A stretch of DNA of 18,739 nucleotides from DASYML01 sp036399835. Its GTDB lineage: Bacteria; Acidobacteriota; Blastocatellia; Pyrinomonadales; Pyrinomonadaceae. A program made the position numbers and the translations under genes. How positions within the stretch are numbered: the first letter of the stretch is position 1; every line of letters begins with the position of its first letter. Below are positions 1 to 6,092 of the stretch, piece by piece. The stretch spans positions 1 to 18,739 of the forward strand of contig DASWMI010000134.1 of the NCBI GenBank assembly GCA_036399835.1. Direction: 5' to 3'. The notes beneath the pieces are model-generated. The model was not told the origin of the DNA, made no database searches, and saw nothing but the letters and a program-made list of their open reading frames with translations.

Positions 1-1650
1 CTTGACGGGCGGCGGCACTGTGGGCGCCGTGCTCGGTTGTCCCTGCGGCGGATTATCCTGCCCGGGCGTTTGCTGGTTCCTGTTAGCATCAGGGGTTTGC
101 TGGTTGTCGGGCGAAGAGCCTGGCTGGCCTCTGCTCGCGTCGTTGGTATTCTCATCCTGTCCGGCATCGCCGCTATTATTCGTGTTGCCATCAACGGCCT
201 GTGGCGACCCTCCGGCGTTAGGATTCTGGCCCGCAGCCGGTGAGCCGTTGGCATTCGGATTCGCGCCCGCATCCGAACCCGGAGAAGTGGCTGGCAGACT
301 TGAAGTGATTCCCTGCTCGCCCTGTCCCGTCGGCGACTGCGAAGGCTGCACGGGCTGGGCCTGCGGGTCGCTGACCAGAGGCTGGTTCGCGTTAGCATCG
401 GCTGGACCAGAATTTCGCGTCAGCGCGTAGACCACGACGAAGGCGACCAGGAGCGCAGCCGCCGCCGGAATAATTATCCGCCATGGATTAAAGCCCTCCG
501 GCGGCGCTGTCTCCGCGCGAACGGTCTCCGCCAGCACGGCTATCTCCGGCTCATTGTTTCTGGACCTGACGACAGTCTGTTCATCAAAATCCGTTTCCGC
601 AGTTTGAGGCGGCGCATCATTGGAAGCTGTCGTGACGACGATGCGGTTGGTCGCGCGGTCAGGGTCGCCAGCTGCGATGGCCGCCGCCGCAGTCGCCTCT
701 GCGGGCGATTTGCCCTCGGCTGCAAGAGCCAGATTCTCTGCCAGCTCGCCGGCGCTCTGGAAGCGGTCTTCGGGTCGCTTCGCCAGCGAACGCGCGACGA
801 CGCGACCGACTGTGGCTGGCAGGTCGCTACGCTCCTCCATGATGGAGGGCGGCGGCTCCTGTATGTGCTGCATCATGATGGCCGTCGGCGATTCACCCGT
901 GAACGGCACATGGCCCGCGAGCATCTCGAAGAGAATCACGCCGAGCGAATAGATGTCGGAGCGCGCATCAATCTCGGAAGCCTGCCCGCATTGCTCCGGC
1001 GACATATATTGCGGCGTGCCGATAATCAGGTTGGGCGCGGTCAGCGCCGGGTCCTGTCCGACAGGCTCCTGTATTTTCGCGATGCCGAAGTCCAAGACTT
1101 TGGCCCAGTCGCCGTCGCTGCCCATCTCGACGAGCATGATATTGTCGCTCTTGAGATCGCGGTGGACCACTCCTTCGGCGTGCGCGGCGTCGAGCGCGCC
1201 ACAAACCTGCCGGATAATCTCTACCACGCGCGATAAGGCGAGCGGGCCTTCCCGCTTAATGACATCCTTGAGGGTGTGGCCGCGCAGGTATTCCATCACG
1301 AGAAAGACGACGCCATTCTCGGATTCTCCAAAGTCTGTGACGTTGAGGGCGTGCGGATGAGAGATACGCGAAGCGGCGCGTGCTTCTCTGGAAAAGCGAG
1401 CGACGATCTTATCGTCTGCGGCGAGTGAAGGGTGCAGAACCTTGATGGCGACGGTCTTATCCATGAGGATGTGCGTGCTGCGATAGACAGCGCCCATGCC
1501 TCCCTGGTCAATCAGCTCGTCAACGCGATATTTGTCGGCGAGCACCTGGCCGATGAGCGCATCACCATCCTTCTGCAAGACCGTGCCGTCGTTCGGGCAA
1601 AGGGTATTCGTGTCCCCGTATTCCTTGCCACATTTAGGACAAATCTTCAT
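1..1650 (-). CDS. Membrane-anchored Ser/Thr protein kinase with N-terminal zinc ribbon (partial, runs off left edge)
   Basis: Reading from the ATG at 1650, the frame is open for 550 codons to the window edge, so the C terminus is missing. In-frame TGA-TAG codons lie about 50 nt upstream and fix the start region. Residues 4-21 form a zinc-ribbon-like knuckle with C4, C7 and C18; the fourth position is Asp (CPND). The Hanks-type kinase domain spans about 41-300. It has a glycine loop at 50-55 (GGMGAV), the ATP lysine K70 in VAIK, the catalytic loop HRDLKSDN starting at H163, DFG at 187-189 and SPE at 217-219. A hydrophilic linker leads to one membrane helix at about 391-410. After this comes an extracytoplasmic Pro/Gln/Asn/Gly-rich tail of at least 140 residues with no recognised sensor fold. 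All catalytic residues are present, so an active PknB-like kinase phosphorylating cytoplasmic Ser/Thr targets is expected; the substrate is unknown. Confidence 0.93.
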   Translation of the reverse strand, partial: MKICPKCGKEYGDTNTLCPNDGTVLQKDGDALIGQVLADKYRVDELIDQGGMGAVYRSTHILMDKTVAIKVLHPSLAADDKIVARFSREARAASRISHPHALNVTDFGESENGVVFLVMEYLRGHTLKDVIKREGPLALSRVVEIIRQVCGALDAAHAEGVVHRDLKSDNIMLVEMGSDGDWAKVLDFGIAKIQEPVGQDPALTAPNLIIGTPQYMSPEQCGQASEIDARSDIYSLGVILFEMLAGHVPFTGESPTAIMMQHIQEPPPSIMEERSDLPATVGRVVARSLAKRPEDRFQSAGELAENLALAAEGKSPAEATAAAAIAAGDPDRATNRIVVTTASNDAPPQTAETDFDEQTVVRSRNNEPEIAVLAETVRAETAPPEGFNPWRIIIPAAAALLVAFVVVYALTRNSGPADANANQPLVSDPQAQPVQPSQSPTGQGEQGITSSLPATSPGSDAGANPNANGSPAAGQNPNAGGSPQAVDGNTNNSGDAGQDENTNDASRGQPGSSPDNQQTPDANRNQQTPGQDNPPQGQPSTAPTVPPPVK

Positions 1651-1783
1651 CTGCTGCGACCCGCCATTTTTGCATCCGGTAGATTTTCCAAGAGCCTATC
1701 ACACAAAAGAAAAAAGAGTAAGAGAAGCCGCCTTCCAGGTTATGGTCCAAGATAAAAGCGAACGACTGACAAATTGATGCTCA

Positions 1784-1898
1784 ACGCGAGAGCAAGAGAA
1801 GGCGAAACAAGGACAACGAGGGCAGCGATGAATGAAAGATAGATGCTTTTCCGTTCATCGCTGCCTCGGCTGCCCTGGCTCATCTTTTCCTCTCGCGT
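1784..1898. repeat. Long imperfect inverted repeat between the kinase and the LecA-like gene
   Basis: The outer arms ACGCGAGAG (1784-1792) and CTCTCGCGT (1890-1898) are exact complements. The inner arms GCAGCGATGAA (1822-1832) and TTCATCGCTGC (1854-1864) are also exact, and CGAGG/CCTCG nearly extends the inner stem. The 270-nt gap 1651-1920 holds this element and no credible ORF. No clear U-tract follows on the minus strand, so it is more likely a repeat or processing hairpin than a classical terminator. Confidence 0.65.
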
Positions 1899-1920
1899 CC
1901 CACTTCCGACCCGAACAGTC

Positions 1921-3141
1921 TTACCTGTTGTATGTGTCCGGATAAGTAATCCTCACGGTAAAGCTGCCTGAGTTGTCGCTGAAGTTGTCATCATTGACCA
2001 GAAGGAAGAGCCTGCCGTCCGCCTGCGTCGTGAAGTTAAACTGGCTGCCGACGAAGAACGGCTGCGAGGCTTGCCCGTTGGTCATGCGAATATAGCCGAT
2101 GAGCGCGCCGACGCCAGCCTGCGGCACCGGATACGCGCTCGCGCCAAAAACGGCTGCCGCTCCGACGCGTCCGCCTTCCGGCGAGACCACTCCGACCCTG
2201 CGGCCCGCAGTGATATTGCCTGTCGCGCTAATCGTGATCTGATCGCCCGCGCGCAGGTCAATCCCCGTGTCCGTCCCGCGCGAAAGAGTTGAGTCCACCA
2301 TCACGCTCTTCTCGCGCGTCAGGCGTGAGTCCGCACCCGTGCCCGTGCCAATCTGTGACCCTTGCGGCGTGCGTGATCTGACGGGCGCGGGGTCTCTGCG
2401 CGACTGGTTACCGAAAGGATCATAGTCGTCAGGGCTGCGCTCATCATCATTACGATTGCCGGCGGTCTGATTGTTCCGGTTAAAGAGTGCGTTTTCGGTC
2501 TGGACCTGGACGGTGAAAGCGCCGCGCGCATCCGTAAAGTTGCTGCGGTTGGAGGTCAGGTAGAGTCGCCCGTCGCGGTCCGCGACAAACTCTCGGTTCA
2601 GCCCAAGCTCCGTGATGGGCGCGCTCGAGTCGTTACCGATAGCGCCGATGAGCACGCCTTCGGCGGCACGCGGGAGCGGCGCGTTCGGGTCTGTCGAGCG
2701 CAGTCCGTCAGGCGTAATGCGCGTGCGTCCGGCATAAATCACGCCGGAGGCAGAGATGCGCACTCGCTCGCCGCGACGCACGTCAACTCCGCTGTCCACC
2801 CAGTTTGGACCAAGCTCTACCCGAACGGTGCGCGTTATATACCGGGCATCGTCGAGCGAGCGCCCTTCAATCTCTATGCGTTGAATCTGGTTCGGACGAA
2901 TAAAGACGACATCGCCGTTGGCGAGGGTTGAGGAGTTGACTCCGCCCGCGTTGCCGGAGGTGCTGCCAGCCTGTCCGCTCGTGTTGGTATTGCCTTCAAT
3001 GCGCACGACGAAGCGACCGTTGACGAAGCCGAGGACCGTTCCGCGTATGGTGCGCCCGTCGCGCAGGTAAATCGTATCGGCCACGGCTAAGGTCGCGGCC
3101 ATCATCATCATCAATAGAGCCAGAACTATTTTCTTTATCAT
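1921..3141 (-). CDS. Secreted protein with two PA-IL (LecA)-like beta-sandwich domains
   Basis: This 406-residue protein starts at ATG 3141, preceded by a strong AGGAGG nine nucleotides upstream. A signal peptide covers 1-21 (MIKK, hydrophobic core, AVA before Asp22), so export is predicted. Residues about 22-95 form a small beta-rich module beginning TIYLRDGRTIRG. Two homologous domains follow, about 105-215 and 285-402, joined by a disordered Asn/Arg/Asp-rich linker. Each has a (G)VDVRxGxxxxIxAxG entry strand, a GVLIGAIG/GALIGYI core, and a GRLYL/GRLFL strand near the end. This is the pattern of the PA-IL galactophilic lectin fold. The second domain ends with ND-x4-DNSGSF (383-394), resembling the calcium-site loop of LecA. 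The first domain has lost this (SNRSNFTDARGAF). Carbohydrate binding is an inference from the fold; membrane or envelope association is possible. Confidence 0.8.
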   Translation of the reverse strand: MIKKIVLALLMMMMAATLAVADTIYLRDGRTIRGTVLGFVNGRFVVRIEGNTNTSGQAGSTSGNAGGVNSSTLANGDVVFIRPNQIQRIEIEGRSLDDARYITRTVRVELGPNWVDSGVDVRRGERVRISASGVIYAGRTRITPDGLRSTDPNAPLPRAAEGVLIGAIGNDSSAPITELGLNREFVADRDGRLYLTSNRSNFTDARGAFTVQVQTENALFNRNNQTAGNRNDDERSPDDYDPFGNQSRRDPAPVRSRTPQGSQIGTGTGADSRLTREKSVMVDSTLSRGTDTGIDLRAGDQITISATGNITAGRRVGVVSPEGGRVGAAAVFGASAYPVPQAGVGALIGYIRMTNGQASQPFFVGSQFNFTTQADGRLFLLVNDDNFSDNSGSFTVRITYPDTYNR

Positions 3142-3190
3142 CTCGATCGTCCTCCTGACGCTGGTTGCGCGTCGAAGATTTTTCTAATAC

Positions 3191-3237
3191 ACGCGAGAGC
3201 GGCTGTCCAGACTTTGGCAGGACAGCTCCGTTCGCGT
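3191..3237 (-). promoter_or_regulatory. Leader hairpin upstream of the LecA-like gene
   Basis: GCTGTCC (3202-3208) pairs exactly with GGACAGC (3220-3226). An outer stem ACGCGA (3191-3196) pairs with TCGCGT (3232-3237), and the two stems are separated by a symmetric 5x5 internal loop. It lies about 50 nt before the start codon, in the presumed 5' untranslated region. Its role is unknown: mRNA stability or translation control are both possible. Confidence 0.45.
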
Positions 3238-3469
3238 AAAGATTTTCAAACCCGGGGGCAATTTGCATTCAGGGAAAGAGTTAAAAAGCCGGATGAACAC
3301 CTGAGCCAGAAGCCTTTAATGAAGAATACGCGTCAGCCCTGAGTCAATATTTGGCAAAGCGTATGCCACATCGCCCGTCAACCAACTTATCCTTTTGTTA
3401 ACGGGTGGTTTAGGGGATGAAGAGCGGATACTGGAAGCGGCTGTCGTACCGGCGCGATACGCCTCGTGA

Positions 3470-3526
3470 TGAAAACCATACAAAGAGGCGGGCGCGCTCT
3501 GATGCAGCCCGCCCGCCTCTGTTTGT
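3470..3526 (-). terminator. Hairpin terminator after atpE
   Basis: An 11-bp perfect G/C-rich stem, AGAGGCGGGCG (3484-3494) with CGCCCGCCTCT (3510-3520), has a 15-nt loop. On the minus strand it is followed by TTTGTATGGTTTT, a broken T-tract. It begins about 26 nt after the atpE stop codon, so it probably ends the atp transcript. The reverse direction also has a short T-rich tail, but no plus-strand gene needs it. Confidence 0.8.
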
Positions 3527-3546
3527 ACCGCTTGAGAGTTAGCCCT

Positions 3547-3858
3547 TTAGACCTTGACGAAGACGATCAGCAGGGCAAACAGGACTAGTGATTCGATCAG
3601 CGCCAGACCGAGAATCATCATCGTCTGGATGCGACCGGCAGCGCCCGGATTGCGCGCCGCGCCTTCGACCGCGGAGGCGGCGATGCGCGACTGGCCCAGA
3701 GCGCCGAGTCCTGCCGCGATGGCAAAACCGAAGCCCGCCGCCAGCGCCTTGTACTTGCTCACGCTGCTCTCGTTATCCGGAGCAGCCTGCGCCAGCGCGG
3801 GCGCGGCCATCGCCAGCAGGCCGACCAACGTGAAAAAGATAAATCTGACTTTTCTCAT
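3547..3858 (-). CDS. atpE: ATP synthase F0 subunit c with N-terminal signal peptide
   Basis: This 103-residue subunit forms the membrane rotor ring. I chose ATG 3858 over the upstream in-frame ATG at 3894 because AGGAGA (3865-3870 on the opposite strand) sits at ideal spacing and the protein then begins with a typical signal peptide. That peptide is MRKVRF, a hydrophobic core, and ALA-Q near residue 23. The mature hairpin has helix 1 at about 36-62, a polar loop ARNPGAAG (68-75) and helix 2 at about 78-102. The ion-carrying carboxylate is E89 in ALIES. Q56 in helix 1 is 33 residues before E89, and S90 follows it; this is the Gln...Glu-Ser layout of Na+-binding c rings, although the usual following Tyr is F94. 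H+ or Na+ coupling therefore cannot be decided from sequence alone. It is the last gene of the cluster and has its own long leader and terminator. Confidence 0.95.
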   Translation of the reverse strand: MRKVRFIFFTLVGLLAMAAPALAQAAPDNESSVSKYKALAAGFGFAIAAGLGALGQSRIAASAVEGAARNPGAAGRIQTMMILGLALIESLVLFALLIVFVKV

Positions 3859-4286
3859 CTCGATTCTCCTGTAGACTATTCTAGTAGAATTCAAAGCGCG
3901 GGCCTTAGACTTTGTGGACCAGAACAGGAGACGCTTCGTTTATAATTTCGCCCGCCTCCGGTATGCAGCCGCCCCTCGTACAACGGCGCTCCAGCGATGC
4001 AAGCCTTACGGAGCTTCCAGCTCCGTTGCCAAACTATCAAGCGCGTCCTGCCCTCGCCCTCTATAAAATTAACAGTCTCGCTTCCTCGCCTTGAATCAAA
4101 GTCATAAGTGAAGCGCTTCAACGTGTGCGTGCGCGTCTGCACGCATCGCTCGACAAGCGCGCCATCAGAGCAGGGATACCGTATGCCCGGGTGGTTTATG
4201 ATTCGACTATAAGACTGGCATCCGGTATTTCCGGCTTAACAAAAAATTTCAATCTTCAATTCCGGTCCACACACCGCCCAGCCGTT
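3859..4286 (-). promoter_or_regulatory. 428-nt leader/intergenic region between atpB and atpE
   Basis: No credible gene is present; an 83-codon frame across it lacks a ribosome binding site and family features. It contains a compact hairpin at 4008-4026, an A/T-rich segment around 4060-4085, and AGGAGA just before atpE. Most bacterial atpB-atpE gaps are short. A separate promoter or RNA-processing element that raises c-subunit output is a reasonable inference, because the ring needs many c copies per a subunit. No definite promoter boxes could be assigned. Confidence 0.5.
4008..4026 (-). repeat. Perfect 8-bp hairpin with 3-nt loop in the atpE leader
   Basis: ACGGAGCT (4008-4015) pairs with AGCTCCGT (4019-4026) around the triplet TCC (GGA on the minus-strand RNA). 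There is no U-tract, so it is not an intrinsic terminator. It could be an RNase-processing or stability element for the atpE message. Confidence 0.6.
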
Positions 4287-5219
4287 TTAAGCAGGGACGG
4301 CGACGTTACCGTGCTCTTCATGATCGTGCCCCTGTCCATGCTCGCCGTGCGGCGCGTGCGAAACTTCGCTGATGTAAACCATAGAGAGCAGCACGAAGAC
4401 GAAAGTCTGTATAAAGGCGACGAAGAGGCCGAGAGGCATAATCAGGACCGGCACGACCCAGTTGGTCTTACCCGGAAACATGTTGGCGATATTCGAGGCC
4501 ACGGCTTCATCCGCGAACATGTTTCCAAAGAGGCGCAAGCCCAGAGACATCGGGCGGACCAGGTTGCCGATAATCTCAATCAGAAAGATGAGCGGCGAAA
4601 TCCACCAGATCGGCCCGGCAAAATGCTTGAGGTGGCCCAGCACGCCGTTCTCTTTGATGCCAATGTAGTTGTAGTAGAAAAAGGATGTCAGCCCGAGCGC
4701 AAACGTCACGCTCGTCGCGGCGGTCGGCGACATGAAGAGCGGGAAAAAGCCCATCAGGTTCGAGACCAGGATTAGCACGGCGAAGGTGGCGACGACAGGA
4801 AAATATTTAATCCCGTGCGGCCCGACAATATCCACCAGCATACTACGCAAAGAGAGCACGCCGACTTCCAGTGTCTGCTGTCCGCCTTCAGGCTCGCCCT
4901 CCGAGAGCTTGCCCTTGAGTATCCAGATCAGGCCCACGCTCAAGATGCAGGCGATGACGAACATCACTGTGTACCAGGGGATGGCGTTCTCAGGAGTATA
5001 TGGACCAAAAACGCTCTCGGCATTGGTCTTAAAGAGTCCGAAGAACTTGTCCCAGGCGGGCTTGGTATAGTGGACCTGAAAGTTGTGGACCGGCTCGCCC
5101 AGATAGCGGTTGACGAACTCGACGATGACAGGCGTGTGATGCTCCGGCCCGCTCTGCGCCTTCTCCGCGTGTTCGGCGGCCTTCCCGGCCTCTTCAGATG
5201 CTTTTAGCAACCAGTACAT
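4287..5219 (-). CDS. atpB: ATP synthase F0 subunit a
   Basis: This 310-residue integral membrane subunit provides the ion half-channels next to the c ring. The essential arginine is R229 in MSLGLRLFGNMFADE, E238 lies nine residues later as in E. coli (R210/E219), and Q271 in AFIQTFVFVLLSMVYIS matches the last-helix glutamine. Helices are visible at about 82-102, 138-160, 168-186, 205-222, 226-247 and 253-285. The N-terminal 80 residues are longer than usual, and the C terminus is His-rich, with six His between 288 and 303. The gene starts 3 nt after the atpI stop, with AGAGGA upstream, so the two are translationally linked. The b, delta and F1 subunit genes do not follow. Confidence 0.96.
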   Translation of the reverse strand: MYWLLKASEEAGKAAEHAEKAQSGPEHHTPVIVEFVNRYLGEPVHNFQVHYTKPAWDKFFGLFKTNAESVFGPYTPENAIPWYTVMFVIACILSVGLIWILKGKLSEGEPEGGQQTLEVGVLSLRSMLVDIVGPHGIKYFPVVATFAVLILVSNLMGFFPLFMSPTAATSVTFALGLTSFFYYNYIGIKENGVLGHLKHFAGPIWWISPLIFLIEIIGNLVRPMSLGLRLFGNMFADEAVASNIANMFPGKTNWVVPVLIMPLGLFVAFIQTFVFVLLSMVYISEVSHAPHGEHGQGHDHEEHGNVAVPA

Positions 5220-5222
5220 GAA

Positions 5223-5660
5223 TCAGTTATCCTCTCGATAAACGATGGCGAAATAGAACTGCGTCAAAGCCTCTATCATAATCGCGGCAGCAAACGAGCA
5301 GAGGCCCACGAGGGTCGCGGCGATTGAAATCAGGTCCAGCCGATAAGCCGCGGCGACGATTGAAGCGATAACGAAATAGCGTAAGACGTAGCGCGCGGCG
5401 CTCAGTCGCGGTCTCTTTCCAAGAGCTGCGCCGCCAAAGACCGCGCCGAGCGAAGTGCGCAGCCAGTGATGATTAAAGAACGAAAGAATGCCGCCCAGGA
5501 TGAGTCCGGTCGTGACGCGCCAGGGGGCAAACGCGACGCTGATTAAAACTGCCAGGGCCAGGACCGCGCACATCCCTCGCCACAGACGCCGCTCCAAAGC
5601 TGCGCCCTCCGCCTCGTCCGCAAGCGCACTCTGCCCGGCATTGTTGACAATCTCACTCAT
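5223..5660 (-). CDS. atpI: ATP synthase protein I (AtpI-like)
   Basis: This 145-residue protein has four hydrophobic segments (about 30-48, 50-68, 92-110 and 113-140). It sits immediately before atpB, 3 nt from its start, and after the small AtpZ-like gene, which is the classical position of the i subunit. The family is poorly conserved and acts in c-ring assembly or Mg2+ supply in some bacteria. The N-terminal 25 residues are acidic and probably cytoplasmic. The ATG at 5660 has no clear Shine-Dalgarno. Assignment rests on size, topology and context. Confidence 0.82.
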   Translation of the reverse strand: MSEIVNNAGQSALADEAEGAALERRLWRGMCAVLALAVLISVAFAPWRVTTGLILGGILSFFNHHWLRTSLGAVFGGAALGKRPRLSAARYVLRYFVIASIVAAAYRLDLISIAATLVGLCSFAAAIMIEALTQFYFAIVYREDN

Positions 5661-5683
5661 AGCAAAGCTGATGATTTTACATT

Positions 5684-5789
5684 CTCTCAGGCACTGTGTC
5701 GAGCAGGGGCACAGTGGCTCTCAGAAGCTATTTGAAAAGTTAACGGGTCGCCGTCCGACCCTCAAGAAACTTTTCAAACAGCCTCTCAG
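5684..5789. repeat. Nested hairpin repeat between atpI and atpZ
   Basis: A 15-nt arm at 5727-5741 (GCTATTTGAAAAGTT) pairs with 5768-5782 at 14 of 15 positions. Inside it, GGGTCG (5745-5750) pairs with CGACCC (5756-5761). A smaller hairpin CACTGTG/CACAGTG lies at 5692-5698 and 5710-5716. The heptamer CTCTCAG occurs three times (5684, 5718, 5783) and delimits the two hairpins; the last copy overlaps the atpZ stop codon. No T-run follows, so it is not a standard terminator. Confidence 0.7.
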
Positions 5790-5992
5790 GAAAGCCTAGA
5801 AGTGAGCCGCACAAACTCGTAGAGACCGAGAGCCGAGCCGAGCACTATCCCGACCACCAGCAGCCATGGGGCAGTCCCAAGCCAGCGGTCCAGCAGCAGG
5901 CCAAGCCCCGTCATCGTTGCGACCGTCACAAACAGCGCGATGGCGGCAGCATAAGCGATGCCGCTCTTTTGATTCTCGCTCTCCTCGGGCAT
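5786..5992 (-). CDS. atpZ: AtpZ/AtpQ-like F0 assembly protein
   Basis: The protein has 68 residues from ATG 5992. Two transmembrane helices (about 10-31 and 39-60) are joined by a short loop with GLLLDRW and APW. This is the layout of the ATPase gene 1 (AtpZ/AtpQ) family that precedes atpI in many bacteria and forms a small Mg2+/Ca2+-linked membrane partner of AtpI. An in-frame ATG at 6040 would add 16 residues (SRTPDSRTPD-type) encoded entirely by a tandem DNA repeat; I therefore prefer 5992, though neither start has a good Shine-Dalgarno. Confidence 0.8.
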   Translation of the reverse strand: MPEESENQKSGIAYAAAIALFVTVATMTGLGLLLDRWLGTAPWLLVVGIVLGSALGLYEFVRLTSRLS

Positions 5993-5997
5993 GAAAA

Positions 5998-6092
5998 AGT
6001 CCGGAGTCCGAGAGTCCGGAGTTCGAGAGTCAAAAGACAAAAGCTTTTGGCCTTCGACTCATGACTCCGGACTCTCTGACTCTCAGACTTTT
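5998..6092. repeat. Inverted heptamer/octamer tandem arrays between the radical SAM gene and atpZ
   Basis: The left arm reads as units GTCCGGA, GTCCGAG, GTCCGGA, GTTCGAG, GTCAAAA, GACAAAA (5999-6042), with single-base spacers after the second and fourth. The right arm reads GACTCAT, GACTCCG, GACTCTCT, GACTCTCA, GACTTTT (6056-6092). AGTCCGGAGT (6013-6022) pairs exactly with ACTCCGGACT (6064-6073). The perfect palindrome CAAAAGCTTTTG (6038-6049) forms the centre. The element fills the whole gap and touches the radical SAM stop codon. Confidence 0.85.

Larger units (their letters stand above)
3142..3546. other. 405-nt intergenic region between atpE and the LecA-like gene
   Basis: No credible gene lies here. 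From right to left it holds the atpE terminator hairpin (about 3484-3520), an A/T-richer stretch at 3290-3420 that probably contains the promoter of the LecA-like gene, a two-part leader hairpin (3191-3237) and the ribosome binding site. I could not assign a convincing -35/-10 pair; TTGAC motifs occur on the minus strand but lack a well-spaced -10 box. Confidence 0.6.

Noticed and set aside
2..430. 142-codon Gly/Cys/Pro-rich plus-strand frame at the left edge
   Set aside because: It is antisense to the kinase tail; low complexity arises from the complementary Gln/Pro/Asn codons.
604..1236. 210-codon plus-strand frame
   Set aside because: It is antisense to the kinase catalytic core, whose motifs are all intact on the minus strand.
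3290..3420. Sigma-70 promoter for the LecA-like gene
   Set aside because: TTGACG and TTGACT boxes are seen on the minus strand but no -10 box at proper spacing; not strong enough to list as a site.
3891..4142. 83-codon minus-strand frame in the atpB-atpE gap
   Set aside because: It has no ribosome binding site and no domain, has mixed composition, and runs through the hairpin leader; treated as non-coding.
5727..5782. Rho-independent terminator after atpZ
   Set aside because: The stem is good but no T-run follows on the minus strand, and atpI-atpB continue the same cluster.
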